A DNA stretch of 64,000 nt from Loripinus fragilis (GCA_964019695.1 OZ026517.1:54491672-54555671), one strand, 5' to 3'; numbered from the stretch's first letter, positions 34,460-46,433 are shown. The notes: generated by a model not told the origin, from the sequence alone. Program-made: numbers and translations.

Positions 34460-35079
34460 AAAAAAGGACGCTAGGCTTATATGGCTTAAAATTAACACCA
34501 AGTACAAAAGAATGATCATTTAATATTGACACACAAATTGTAAACACGAGTTGTAAATATGAAATTGCATGCGAGTCTATTGGATATTAATTTCGTGGAT
34601 TTACTTTTGGTCATTGAAAGTAAATCATAAAGTTTAAAGAAAAATACACATTAAATTAAAACCTAAAAAAGGCTGGTTAAAGTGTTGCGAATCAGAAGAC
34701 ACATTTTACCGCGGCTTGAACGGAACTATCGAGTATATCTCGTTTTATGTTCTGCATAATTTATAAGTTGTTCTTGAGAGAGGACCCCCTAATGCGTTCA
34801 TATCATCTCTTTTACTGTGTAGAGAATATGAAGTCGTAAAATATATCTTGCTTGGAAATCTATGACGTCGCGCATCATACTTAACATTTTAATCCATGTG
34901 CACGCATTTGCACTCTAGTCACGCTTTATTTAGGGTATTTGAGCAGGTTGGAACAAATGCCGTCATGTGGTAGTCGAGCGCTAATATCCTCGATAAAACC
35001 CAGTACCAATATGGACACTCTCTCGCCTATGTGCAAATTGATACCATTCAAACTCTTCTGTTTGAGATCTGGAGCAGGT
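34460..35079. other. Stretch without supported gene
   Basis: An 81-residue open frame at 34939-35184 runs into the following repeat and has no domain. Confidence 0.4.
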
Positions 35080-36870
35080 CTGCGGTTTATTTATAAAGCT
35101 TACCTGCGCCGATCAACAACATTTTCAATCATCTCTGAAACCAATGGGCCAATTGAACTCAAATTCCATATGGGGACGAACTAATGTTTGTTCAAGCGGT
35201 CCTGATAACATGATCAAGCTGGCCGGCAAGCCTAGATGTTTAAAACCTTTTAAAATCTTCACTATGTCCAGAAAGCTGATGACCTTGGGACTTTGTATGT
35301 AGCATTTTGAGATAAATGACCGACCAATTTCGTTCTAATGTTGATCCTCCGTTGACCTTGACATATAAATATGACAGCAAAATGACAAGCACTTGAATAT
35401 ATGGTTACTAATTTTAACTAAACCTTATTCAAAAGGGATTCAGACCTACTTAGGGTCAAGTTCAAATTAGCTTCCTAATGCATTTAAATGTGAAAACTTT
35501 GAATTTTAGTTGATTTAAAAAAAATCTTATATATAATTTAATGTTTGAAACAAAGGTAATTGTTCTTATTGGATATGCTATGAATAAGTCCAAAAAGTCT
35601 AGGATGACATTTGACTCTATAGCTGAGGTCATTCATATTGAATTCCAATCGATATATTAGAACATACTTTCTCAGAAACCATTGACTAATTGAACTCTGA
35701 TTTTATGTGAAGATTTCTAAGGGCGGAGGCACAAAACATCATGCAAATGGTTAAGGTCGCAATGCCCATATATGGAAAAAAATTGAAAAATCTTATTCTC
35801 CAAAACCAGAGGGCCATTGACCTTGGGACTCGTAGGTTGTATTGAGATGTAATTATTGGGGATTAGCCAAGTTTGTTCAAATGGTGATTCTAGGTCGACA
35901 TTGACCTACTTAAATTCAAGGTCGAATTGACTTCATAATGTATTTTAACGGGTAAAATCTTTAGAAAAAATACGATTGAAGCTTAATGTATTTAACTTAT
36001 TAGATATGGTTAATCTAGTAAGACAATTACTACGATCAAGGTTGGCTTTTCTGCCAGAGTCATATTGCACTGCCATCAGTATTTTGACCATATTTTTCTC
36101 AGTAGGCACAAGACCAAGTGAACTAAACTTTAAATTAATATCTAGCATCCATTAGATGTAAAGTTATTATATGGTCTAGGTAATATGACGAAAATAGCCG
36201 CCACGCTCAAATCAGGTCAAACTTTAAAACATACTCTTCTCCAGAGTCAAAGGTTCATAGACCCTAGGTTTTGGTATGAAGTAGTGTGGATGTAGAGTTT
36301 ACAATGTATGTATGACTAGGTTGACCTTGATATACTTTATGATAAGGTCAAATGTGTTTCTGAAAGTATTTATATTGGGGGAAAACCATGAAAAGATTAT
36401 TTTTCGATTACTGTTCAAACCAAAGTCTTAATACTTATTTAATATATTAACCTTATTGGAAAATGACTTTTGGTAACCACAGAAGTTCACGGTTGAGCTT
36501 TAACCTTTCATCCAAGGTGGCTTTAATTGGATTGAAAACACAATACTGTCAGAAATCAGGAGACAACTTGAAAGTGACTGTCAAATGAAGCATGTTTTGG
36601 AATAGACAACCTTAATATGAATATAGTCTCCATGTCACATGACCTTAAGGTCTTCCATGCCATGGTAGGTAAAAACTATCCAAGAACTTTGTCTCTGAAA
36701 CTCATAGGTCAGTCACCTTTTGTCTTGGTTTGTCTCATTAGGGGTTTGGGCCTTTCAAAGTTGGCTCGTTCTATCATGACATTGTAAAACCTTACATGTA
36801 TATTAAGGCCATTTACATTATTGTCAGGTGAGTGCTTCAGAACCTAAGGCCCACGGGTTTCTTAATTCGA
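35080..36870 (+). repeat. Long dispersed repeat with AGGTCA-type motifs, copy 1 (diverged)
   Basis: Imperfect internal repetition of about 300-500 bp blocks: ctctgaaaccaatgggccaa, ccagagggccattgaccttg, gttgaccttgacatataaat, tacttaaattcaaggtcgaa, cttcctaatgcatttaaatg. The same block order is clearer at 47394-49066. Non-coding. Confidence 0.75.
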
Positions 36871-36879
36871 GCAGAGCCA

Positions 36880-37485
36880 ATTTTTCAAATGAACTCCTTG
36901 AAGGCAGCATGTTGTCATGCAGAAAAAAATACACATCGCAGAGGTTACTAGAATAAAAAAAAACCTGTATTTTGTTCTATAATGTTTCGATTAAAAAATA
37001 GTAACATTCCTGTATTTAGCTTATCGGTAGCATATGAGTCGCGTTATGATAAAACATATATATCACCTAGGCAAGCACCACTGGCGCTGATCAGCCTACG
37101 CGCCGCACAGTCTGGTGTTCGCAGCCCATAGAGTAAAATAATTTTAACAATATAAACAAAATTCTAAATTTTTAACTCTTTTTGATAAGTCTCTGTAGCT
37201 AAGCAGACTGGTAAGGTACTACGTGACATGCCTAAAGACAGGTTATTCTTGTCATATGGTTCCTGATAATTACCGGCTCGAGGAAGGAGGCCTAACTTGC
37301 TATAACAAAATACTAAATTCAACGAAAAATATACACAAACACACTTCGGAAATTATTGTTTCTTTCCAGGAGTTATCCAGTTGTCTGTTGTTTTTTTTCA
37401 ACAAGTTTGATCTGCTTTCATAGGTACAGCCGCTTGAGACTCCAGGGGTCTCTCCGGAGGCACTGTGTTGACATTTTATCCTCAC
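36880..37485. other. Stretch without gene
   Basis: AT-rich; a loose foldback at about 37080-37130. Nothing else supported. Confidence 0.4.
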
Positions 37486-37488
37486 TGC

Positions 37489-37680
37489 TTGGATAGGCGG
37501 CAATCGAAAACATTAATACTATTGACTAACGTAGATCAAAAAAGTTAAAAATATAGTTTTCGATTGCCATTTGTCGCCCGACTGGCGGCAAATGGCAATC
37601 GAAAACACTGTTTCTAGCGAGTTATGATCCGCGTTCGTCGATTGTTGAGAGCAACTTCCGGCGAGTGCCCCCTATCCGGT
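37489..37680. mobile_element. ACCGGATA-TIR MITE, copy 2
   Basis: Left ttggataggcggcaatcgaa, right complement accggatagggggcactcgc; inner palindrome tttgtcgcccgactggcggcaaa. Matches 16114-16305 along its length, with the outer right end more diverged. Confidence 0.7.
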
Positions 37681-37964
37681 GTCGTACTGACTCAACCTCT
37701 AGTAAAACGTCCCGACATGAGTGAAACATTGTAACGTTAAGCATAAGCTCAAGCAATAGCATATGAAACATATGCATTTTGCACAGGTTTCATAGTTTGT
37801 ACATTTGATGCGATTGCGACAGAAAAAAAATAAAACCATCACATTTCAAGCAGTTCATGTTTTTTTATGTTTCTCGTACATGTTTGCAGCTTATTTGTGA
37901 AATATTGCTTAAGATTTAAATGTAGTTTCCAGAAAATACTTGTTTTTATGTGTGCTGCTTCATG

Positions 37965-38200
37965 TTTCGTTTTAACTGCAGAGTAGTGGCCCTGGGCAAT
38001 AAATTAACCCCCACCCACCCACCCGATCCCCCCCCCCCCGGGTTGACTGCTGTCCGATGTTGTTATTTGTTTAATCATTTTTGTTGTTGCTCATATTGGG
38101 TGTCTTATTTTTTATTCTTGGCGTCCTTTCTAGTTTAGCAATCATCTTGCCGAGGAAGAGAGGACTGGTTGCTTAACTTTAGTCTCTTGTAAAACCCCTC
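37965..38200 (+). repeat. Dispersed repeat R, fragment
   Basis: A C/A tract then gcgtcctttctagtttagca and aatcatcttgccgaggaaga match repeat R at 46645-46955. Confidence 0.6.
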
Positions 38201-38726
38201 ACAGTGTCATGATATGGTATGTGGTCTTTTATTTATTGTCATATTCAGCTCTTCGGGCATTGTATCGCCACGTGCTACATGTATGCAATGTGCCAATGTG
38301 TAAAACCAACGGAGATATGAACCAGTTGGGTCGTGGCTAGACAGTGGCCCTATAGCCGAATACCCACTTACTTTTGGATAGAGAAATTAAATAAGGGGGT
38401 GACTAGAATGAAAAACAACTTACCACCTACGACACATATCTGCATGGGTGATTTTCGATCAAATACTTGCGTGTTTAATATTTTACTAGCATTATTCTCG
38501 CGCCTACGAATACCGTCCGTAAATCCCCTGGGAGACGTTTGTTATCTAGAAATAAGATTAATATTGACATATTTCATCAGTATTAGTTCATACTTCTATA
38601 AAATTAATTAAATGAACCCAAGTTTAGATTTAGATTAAATCAGGTCCGGATTATTGCTCTCTCGTAATCAAAAATGAATTCCATCCCTGGATGGTTAGTT
38701 CGAAACGTTAAACCCTATTAATCTAG

Positions 38727-39645
38727 AATATATACTCAAAACCAAAAGTAACTTTACACTTTAAGTTACCGAATATATCTTAACTGTTTTTGATTTTAAC
38801 CAAATTAAATATTGCAGTGAGTTGCTGGTACCCGCCCTGACCTAATTCACGAAAAACAACTAAGCCTAATTAATTTTCTTTCGAGTGATCTGAGCTTTAA
38901 CTAAAAGCACAAAATCAACATTTCTTAACAAAATCCAAAGTAAACCTAGGATTTGAACGCTCTATTTTAAGGGCCATTTATTGCCCATTTAAAATACTGT
39001 TTGACATTTTGTCTCCGACGTATAGTTAGTTTTTGACAGCGTCTTAAAGTTGGTTCACATTGAAATTACCTCCATTTGAATTAAAACTATAGTAAACTTT
39101 GGCCCCTGCTAAAAGCTTTATTTCAGATGGCATTGGATTTTTTAATCAGCGAATTGTTTGGACTTCTGCCCTAAGTACGTGACAATATAATCTGGTAAAA
39201 TTTCCCATCGGTTTGGAAGAAAAATGGCAAACAATTTATAATGGGAAATTCCATTGAAAGCACTGAAAAGTTCACAAAAAGGGGTATGGACGTAAAGACA
39301 CCACTCTAATTTGTGTTACTCGAAGGTGTTCCGGGCTGATTTGAACTTAAAACAACAATTCGATAGCTTGAGACTGGTTCTTTAAAAGTGAAAACTGTCC
39401 AATCGCAAAGCTACAGTAGCACATTGAAAGTAATGCGTTTTGGAAAAGTTTATTTTGCTCCCTTGCCTCTTTCATTAGGGCATTGTGGTTGCATTTATTA
39501 CACCCAAACATGAAATTCAAGTGTCATATGAATTATTGATTGAACTTTAATATGAATTAAACACATTTAAAATACCACTCACCAATACCGAGAAAAGGTA
39601 TATATATTAACAGTGTAAAGTTACTTTTGGTTTTGAGTATATATT
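38727..39645. mobile_element. Possible DNA element with perfect 34-bp inverted ends
   Basis: tatatactcaaaaccaaaag plus taactttacact at 38729-38760 is repeated in exact inverse at 39612-39643. The intervening ~850 bp is AT-rich with no open frame. No target duplication identified, so this may be an element or two unrelated inverted copies. Confidence 0.55.
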
Positions 39646-39744
39646 TCATGGAAAAGCAGTTTAGACTCAGATCAGACACGTCCAATCAGCATATTGACTG
39701 CTTGCTTACTGAATCAACTGACAGTAATGCGCACGACCTGTGGT

Positions 39745-39832
39745 GAGCATTTTAACTAACTGAAATCGGACGGACAGACTCATATAATGATCATGGTGCA
39801 TACCCAAGGGTCGTGCAAGATTATATAGTACT
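39745..39832 (+). repeat. Dispersed repeat (acccaagggtcgtgca), copy 1
   Basis: gagcattttaactaactga and acccaagggtcgtgcaa match 40836-40945, where GGAC microsatellite expansion separates them further. Confidence 0.7.
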
Positions 39833-39884
39833 ATCTCAAGTGGCCGCTTGTGCATGAATAAAGTGAAAACTATCGAAAGACAAA

Positions 39885-39965
39885 AAATATTGCTCCCCGA
39901 CGGGGAACCGATCCCGACCTCCTTTGTGACAGGCGGAAGACATCAATATACTATCAAGGACACAC
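39885..39965 (-). ncRNA. tRNA-like remnant
   Basis: On the minus strand the order ttgatagtatattgatgtct, acaaaggaggtcggg and atcggttccccg resembles a tRNA (D-arm to T-arm), with a degenerate box B. Not a functional tRNA; could be a SINE head. Confidence 0.25.
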
Positions 39966-40189
39966 TATTCTTGTCAAAATATTGCATATATAGAAAAGCA
40001 ATATACTTTCCATACGAAACTGCCTTTTATTTTTATTTAATAGCCTTAAAAAACAAGCAAAGGTCTACTCGTAGAGAAGACGTTCTTCAAAACTGCCATT
40101 TGATCCTAGTCAAGGTTGATGAAGCATACAAGAGAACAAGCTATTGAATAGTTCATTAAGATTTGCCCCCCCCCCCTTAGTTATAGTGT

Positions 40190-40232
40190 ATACTTACAGC
40201 CGGATGCACAGAGGTTCGAATCCTAGCATGAC
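40190..40232 (+). ncRNA. tRNA-like 3' half
   Basis: ggttcgaatcctagc is a good box B/T-arm match, but no acceptor stem or anticodon arm can be drawn. Likely a SINE head fragment. Confidence 0.25.
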
Positions 40233-40415
40233 AAAACAGTTCTCTTTTTTCTTTCTTTGTCATTTTCACTGCCAGTTTAAAAAATTGTATAAGTATGCAC
40301 AATTTGATCAAAATGTATGGTGTGGTTCGACAGACCAAAATGATGCTCGGCAAAGCCTCGTCACCATTTTGCATACCAGTGATTGGACAATGTTAAAATA
40401 CATAAGTATTCAATA

Positions 40416-40576
40416 CAGTGAAAACTCATTCTAGCGACATTCTTTATTACAGAAAAATTCTTTACAGCGTCAATTGTATGTGCACAAATGCTTGAATTTG
40501 AATTCATTACAACAGAAATTCAGCTTATCACAACTTATTTTGTGACGAACAGTGTCGTTGTAAAGAGGATTGACTG
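40416..40576. mobile_element. Mariner/Tc1-type MITE, second family
   Basis: Between TA dinucleotides (40414-40415, 40577-40578): left cagtgaaaactcattctagc, right complement cagtcaatcctctttacaac, both leading to gaca(ttctt/ctgtt). 161 bp, non-coding. Confidence 0.55.
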
Positions 40577-40835
40577 TATTTGATCCAAATATACAATGAG
40601 GTGTAAGAGTTATGAGCATTTTCACTACCTGACCACAACCGGTTAAAATGATGCTCAGCAAACCCTCATCGAAAAAGGCCGTTACACATGCCAGAGGTAA
40701 GATGATTTTTCAGTTATTGTGACGGTGTGCCGCGGTCCCTGCGCACTAAGCATATATAATGCCAGAGGTAAGATAATGTGGACATGTATTTCTATGCAAA
40801 AATTATCAAAATATTTCATGTGGTTCCAGAATTAT

Positions 40836-40945
40836 GAGCATTTTAACTAACTGAGGATGGACGGATGGACAGACAGACAGACGGACGGACGGACTCACAT
40901 AGTGAGTATAGTGCAGACCCAAGGGTCGTGCAATTTCTATTAAAA
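40836..40945 (+). repeat. Dispersed repeat (acccaagggtcgtgca), copy 2
   Basis: Same edges as 39745-39832 with an expanded gacagacagacggacggacg tract. Confidence 0.7.
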
Positions 40946-40949
40946 CTTG

Positions 40950-41930
40950 AATAAAATGTTAAAATACCACCCAACAACCCTAACAATGGAAATGTACTTG
41001 TTCCATTTATTAGTCTGTGCATGTCCATTTTGCTTAAATGGTTAAATTTGAATATGATCGCAAAATGCAAGCCAGTTCGTCGTGGGTGCAGAGTTTTGAT
41101 TATCTTTTACCAGTTAGGCAGGTGAATCGTCGTGTTAACTTACCTATTCTGACTATAATTTGTAACTGTAATTGTTTATAATACATGTATGATTTATTAA
41201 CATGGAGAATTGAGTTCGCGTTGAAAGCGATGTAAAACATCCTACTACACCATGCATCAATAATAACCATTGTACACTACGAGTGGCCAAAATATCAGTT
41301 TTGTTCAGGCCCATTTGAGTGTAATAGGAATAACTCATTCAAGGGCGCCCCTTGCCAAGAGTTAGAAATTGTACAGTCAAAATGATATACGCTTGCTTAT
41401 TTCATAAAAAAATAAAAAAAAATATTAGGTTTTGCACGACGTATCTGATAAGGTATTTACCAAAATAAATAAATATTCCAGAAATTTTGAGAGAAAAATG
41501 ACAGCATGCCAACAATGGAACAATTTCAATTTTGTCTGCAATACTGCTGAGTGACATTTTCAGACCTCGACTTCGACCTCTGGTTAGGGTCGCAGACAAA
41601 TTATATGTTGCTTTTCATAAGTCCTAATAAACCATTTTTGTGTGAAAAATTGTAAATATTTTCTTATTCATCAGACTGAGTTTAAACAGTTGTTTTGGGT
41701 GCTCGTAAGAGCTGTCTTACAGATGCTCAAAAGGATCGTCTTACTATATTCCCTTATTATGCACTCTCTGACTACTACCTGTGCCTTATATTGAAAACAA
41801 AAGAACTCATCGACCGCCATCTCTGTACTGACAGTGATTGATGATGTAGAAAAAATCTGCTGACACTTTTCTTAAGGACCAATTAACGATGAAAGGTATC
41901 CCAATACGTCAGCACCTTTGGACAAATATG
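40950..41930. other. Stretch without gene
   Basis: AT-rich; no exon, array or complete element identified. Confidence 0.4.
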
Positions 41931-41934
41931 TTCT

Positions 41935-42065
41935 CAAAAAGTTCGACTTTGGAAGCAAAGAATACACCAAATAACTGAACGTGTAAAGTGTGCAAGGTTT
42001 CTGGTCTTGACTAGCTATTTTCAGCCATTTAGCATCATCAGTGACCAATTTATGGTTTCAAAGTT
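41935..42065. repeat. Dispersed segment shared with 22372-22497
   Basis: See the copy in the satellite: the two share a ~120-bp segment in the same orientation at roughly 80 percent by eye. Confidence 0.7.
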
Positions 42066-42239
42066 CCACAATGGAATCCGTGGTCCCAAAGGACAAAAAA
42101 ATACACTATATAGTCAAATTGCGTAAGCTTGGATGAAAAATAAAAATAGTTTGGTCAAAATGGTTCTTTCTGTCGTTGGCCACGAACTTCTCAATCACAC
42201 TTCGTACACACTTTGTACAATTAATTAAGAACCCATCAT

Positions 42240-42358
42240 GAAAGTGAGGGTGGGAAAAACCCGTCCCGAGGATCACCGATTGGCATCACGAAGCTTGCCG
42301 AATGATGGCAAACGGTGATCACGAGGGACGGATTTTTCTATCCCATCCTCACGCAAAT
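42240..42358. repeat. Long foldback, ~50-bp arms
   Basis: gtgagggtgggaaaaacccg pairs with atttttctatcccatcctca; inner arms tcccgaggatcaccgattg and caaacggtgatcacgaggga. A MITE-like near palindrome. Confidence 0.75.
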
Positions 42359-42484
42359 AATGGATTCTTTTTCTCGCTTACTTTTATATTGGAAAAACAT
42401 GATAAAGACTTCCAGAAAATTCTGAATACGCTGAGATACGACATGATGACGTAATTTCACATTACAATGACGTCACAGATCGAC

Positions 42485-42526
42485 GTGCGGCCAGCGTGCG
42501 GCCAGCGTGCGGCCGACGTGCGGCTT
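42485..42526. repeat. GC-rich 11-12 bp tandem repeat
   Basis: gtgcggccagc / gtgcggccgac repeated four times in otherwise AT-rich DNA. Confidence 0.8.
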
Positions 42527-42790
42527 TTCGTTTTTCTATCTTCCCCATGGGCTGGTACGGGTATGTGAGATAGAATAGAATGATCCCACATGGTTAAAGA
42601 CATATATTCCTGTCCAATAGAGATCATTAAAGGATTAACTGATAAGAGACAGTTTCAGTATCTCACAAAATTAAAGGGGCCTCAAGAGGGAAATCTACTG
42701 TATACAAAACAATTTCTTTCACTAAGATAAAGATCAATATTTTATCATAAATTACCTAATCCCTTCATGGGACCACTATATTGCCCCTGT

Positions 42791-42824
42791 AAGGAAGTCA
42801 TAATCACCTCATTATGACTTCCTT
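42791..42824. repeat. Perfect hairpin, 14-bp arms
   Basis: aaggaagtcataat, loop cacctc, then the exact complement. No U run follows, and nothing nearby suggests a terminator function. Confidence 0.85.
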
Positions 42825-43233
42825 TTGATCTGCCTAGTATGAACCCTGGAGAGAGTCATAATGAGTACCAGTATTATTGCTCAAATTTTTATGTCTTTAA
42901 AAATAACGGGAAATCTCGATCTGGTGTGCAAGAAATTCATCTCTCATGATACTCAACAATTAATTTTGTTAAATTGAAGCCTGCTGTACATCAAGTGATA
43001 CATCACAACCAATATAGTAAAGTAAGTAAACGCGGGCTGTTCTTGATAAACTTAGCTCTAATAAAACGCTGAAGTTATATGAGGTAACTGCTGTGAAAAA
43101 CCTCAGATACGTCTCGCAGATCAGTTCAAATATCTCATTGAAAGAGATCAGATGCTTTATTGCATATAATTTGTTTCCTCTTTAAATCTTGTGTATAACA
43201 AGTCAACACCCTGAAACACTTATTTTTCCTATT

Positions 43234-43298
43234 GCGAGCAGTGAAGACCTTGATCAGCATGCACAATGCGCATGCTGATCACGGTTTTCACTGATCGC
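43234..43298. repeat. Foldback hairpin
   Basis: gcgagcagtgaagaccttga / cacggttttcactgatcgc around gatcagcatgcacaatgcgcatgctgatc. Belongs with the other GATCAG foldbacks. Confidence 0.7.
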
Positions 43299-44246
43299 TC
43301 AAAGTATTTTTGGTTCATATCATAATATTTGTAACACAGGTGAGAATGCCACTGAAGGATCCGTTTTACGTGACAAGGTGGCATACGCTTTGTACCGAAT
43401 GGCTTACATGTGTGAAATAGATTTGTGTCTCTGATTGCCAGGATTACAGGTAGCTAGATATTTAGTTCAAGTCTTTCAGTATGGCATAATTGAATACTTG
43501 AGATGGTCGACATTATACAATACACAAACACTTTTATCACTCAGGAAACTTACATGTACACATAGATTCTTGAGATGTTACACCACTAACCACTTTTTGC
43601 ATCTATTCAATCACCTTTGTCACAGTGGTTTGTAGCGTGTAGAGATTTTATACGCTTATCGCTTAAAATAGCAAACAGGTGACACTGTCAGTATAAAGCA
43701 ATTATAGCTCATCATACTTAATTCACAGTATAAACTATTGCAATGTCTTAATCAATCAGTATTGAAAAGTACACATGTATATGTACAAAGTATTTTACCA
43801 CTCAGCCTGACAGGATACTTCCGTTACAATACAAAGTATTTTATCACTCAGGATTGACAAGCATATATACTCCAGTTACAATACAAAGTATTTTATCACT
43901 CAGGATTGCAGAATAGAGGTACATGTACCTGTTTCATCACCCTAGACCACAACACATAAGTAATTCGGATTATCTAAAACTCAGCATTTTATTACTTATG
44001 ATAGTAATATTCAGGTAGTCCAGATGTTACACTAATAACCTTGCATATGTTACACTAATTACCGTGCATTTTATCAGGCAGGATTGTAGCATGAAAAGAT
44101 TATTTGCAAATACTACCAAAAGTCCATCACTCAGAATAGCAGATTATAATCGGATTCTATAATACAAATAGTTTTATCACATATAATTGTAGCACGTAGA
44201 GATTCTAAAAAACATTATCACGCAGAATTGCACATGAACTAGACAT

Positions 44247-44318
44247 ACACATTTTTAAGAAAAGGTAGGCGTGTAGCTGTAGAAATACAGATACACGCCT
44301 ACTTTTTCTTTAAAAAAA
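44247..44318. repeat. Hairpin (aggtaggcgtgta stem)
   Basis: taagaaaaggtaggcgtgta pairs with tacacgcctactttttcttta across gctgtagaaatacaga. Confidence 0.8.
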
Positions 44319-44436
44319 GTTTGAGACCAGTTCCTGTGGACTGATGTACTTATCCCAGCAGGAACATGACGTCAAAAAGAAGGTCGTATCAACGTGTATG
44401 CGACGTAATGGGATGTTGTCTAGAAGTGACAAAAAA

Positions 44437-45185
44437 TACATTAATAACATTTTCTGCCAAGAAATGCACCAAACTACCATTTTATTACTCGATATTGCAA
44501 AATGTTGACGCCTCACCCACGATTACAACAAAAAGATGCATTAGATGTTATAATACAAACTATTTTACCACTCAGGATTGCAACATATAGATACTTCAGA
44601 GGTTATAATACAAACCTTTTTATCACTCAAGATTGCAACATATATATAGTTACTTCATAATATTATGTCACATTACAAATTATTTAACCACTCAGGATTG
44701 CAACACATAGGATACAAACCATTTTATCACTCATTGCAACATATAGATATATCAGATGTTACAGAAAAGAACAGTATCTTTATTATACATGACATAAAAA
44801 TACAAAAAAAAATACATTAATAACATTTTCTGCCAAGAAATGCACCAAACTACCATTTTATTACTCGATATTGCAAAATGTTGACGCCTCACCCACGATT
44901 ACAAAAAAAGATGCATTAGATGTTATAATACAAACTATTTTACCACTCAGGATTGCAACATATAGATACTTCAGAGGTTATAATACAAACCATTTTATCA
45001 TTTAAGATTGCAACATATATATAGTTACTTCATAATATTATGTTACATTACAAATTATTTAACCACTCAGGATTGCAACACATAGGATACAAACCATTTT
45101 ATCACTCATTGCAACATATAGATATATCAGATGTTACAGAAAAGAGCAGTATCTTTATTTTACATGACATAGAAATACAATATAC
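44437..45185. repeat. Direct duplication, 376-bp units
   Basis: 44437-44812 and 44813-45185 are nearly identical head to tail (tacattaataacattttctg, ctcacccacgattacaa, gttacagaaaaga(a/g)cagtatc). High identity suggests a recent event. Confidence 0.9.
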
Positions 45186-45943
45186 ACAGCAAAATATAAT
45201 TTACATAGGACTTGGTATAGTTGGTCACACTTGTCTAAATTCATAACTGTTATACAGATAGGTACTTTGGGTTACACACAGCATTTCATTGATTAGCCAG
45301 TGTAATGTCTATCATACAAAACAAACCATTTTGTAACTCAAGCTTGCAACATATAGATTCTCCATAAGTAACGATAAAACTGTTTTATCACTCAAGATTA
45401 CAAGTGATCTACTCATATCGTATATATTTTGTCACTCACCATTGCAACATATAGATTCTTAAAAAGTTACGATACAAACTATTGTATCACTGAAGATTGC
45501 AAGTGATCTACTCAAATCATATATTTTTATCACTCAGGATTGCAACATATAGATTATTCAGAAGTTACGATACAAACTATTTTATAACTCAAGATTGCAA
45601 GTGTTCTACTCATATCGTATATTTTTGTCACTCAGCATTGCAACATATAAACTCTTCAAAAGCTACGATACAAACTATTTTATCACTCAAGATTGCAAGT
45701 GATCTACTCATATCGTATTTTTTGTCACTCAGGATTGCAACATCAAGATTATTCAGAAGTTACGATATAAACCATTTTATCACTCATGATTGCAAGTGAT
45801 CTACTCATATCGTATATTTTTTGTCACTCAGGATTGCAACATATAGATTATTCAGAAGTTACGATACAAACTCTTTTATCACTCAAGATTGCAAGTGATC
45901 TACTCACATCGAATATATTTTTTAAACGTCTCACTATATTTAA

Positions 45944-46150
45944 CCCTTAAAGCGCCAATCACGACTGCAGCAGACGACAAATTTTGCGACATCTTTCCAG
46001 GTTTTTGACAAAAATAAGGTATGATATTTCATGAGAATCGTCTGCCAGCAGACGATTCTCATGAAATATCATGCCTTATTTGTTATTGATGAAAAAGCAG
46101 TTAAATTTGAAATTGTCGTCTACTTTATATTATAGGTGGCGCTTTATGTG
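45944..46150. mobile_element. TTAA-flanked MITE (CCCTTAAAGCGCC family), copy 1
   Basis: TTAA at 45940-45943 and 46151-46154. Left end cccttaaagcgcc, right complement cacataaagcgcc. The middle has a strong palindrome: aggtatgatatttcatgaga / atcgtctgc meets its complement at about 46043. Same ends as 54983-55199. It ends 12 bp before the splice acceptor at 46165-46166. Confidence 0.8.
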
Positions 46151-46166
46151 TTAATGTTTATTTCAG

Positions 46167-46331
46167 GTCCACACCCGTATGTAGACTATGCTGTGTTCTG
46201 CAGTGGACTAGCGGCATCCACAACATCCACAAACCACTTTCCTGTTTCCACTCCTCGCCACAATTCCACGCTACGCCTATGTCAATCACCTCAAAAATGC
46301 TACAATGGCCCAAAACATATCGATGGTGACG
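46167..46331 (+). CDS. Best host-gene exon candidate, unknown protein
   Basis: Acceptor tgtttatttcag and donor GACG|GTAAGTA bound a 165-nt exon with two leading and one trailing base (symmetrical, 1-1 phase). It codes 54 complete residues starting PHPYVDYAVFCSGLAAST, with TPRHNSTLRLCQSPQKCYNG and HIDGDG at the end. It is clearly more GC-rich than its surroundings. Two NxS/T sites (possible glycosylation) and three cysteines would suit an extracellular protein, and 1-1 phase exons are common in secreted multidomain proteins; this is inference. No neighbouring exon found. Confidence 0.5.
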
Positions 46332-46363
46332 GTAAGTACACAACCTCAGTAAGCATAATAGAA

Positions 46364-46433
46364 CGGGTCACTATTGGCCCACTGGCAAAACGCCATTTGA
46401 ATGGCGTTTTGCTGGCGGGACAATAGTGACCCG
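46364..46433. repeat. Foldback hairpin, 33-bp arms
   Basis: cgggtcactattggcccact and caatagtgacccg pair; inner arms caaaacgccattt / aatggcgttttg. The inner part resembles the hairpin inside the GGATCC MITE (atggcgtttcgctggc). It sits 32 bp after the exon donor. Confidence 0.8.

Larger units (their letters stand above)
43830..45920. repeat. Diverged repeats built on atcactcaggattgcaacatatagat
   Basis: From 43830 the phrases tttta(tc/cc)actcaggattgc and acaatacaaa recur irregularly; from about 45300 they form ordered ~98-100 bp units alternating aagattgcaagtgatctact and aggattgcaacatatagatt. Frames crossing it are not genes. Confidence 0.85.

Noticed and set aside
39848..40147. 99-residue open frame
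   Set aside because: Its first part overlaps a tRNA-like remnant read on the wrong strand; no domain.
42791..42824. Intrinsic terminator
   Set aside because: A perfect hairpin but no T tract or upstream gene, and the genome is not bacterial.
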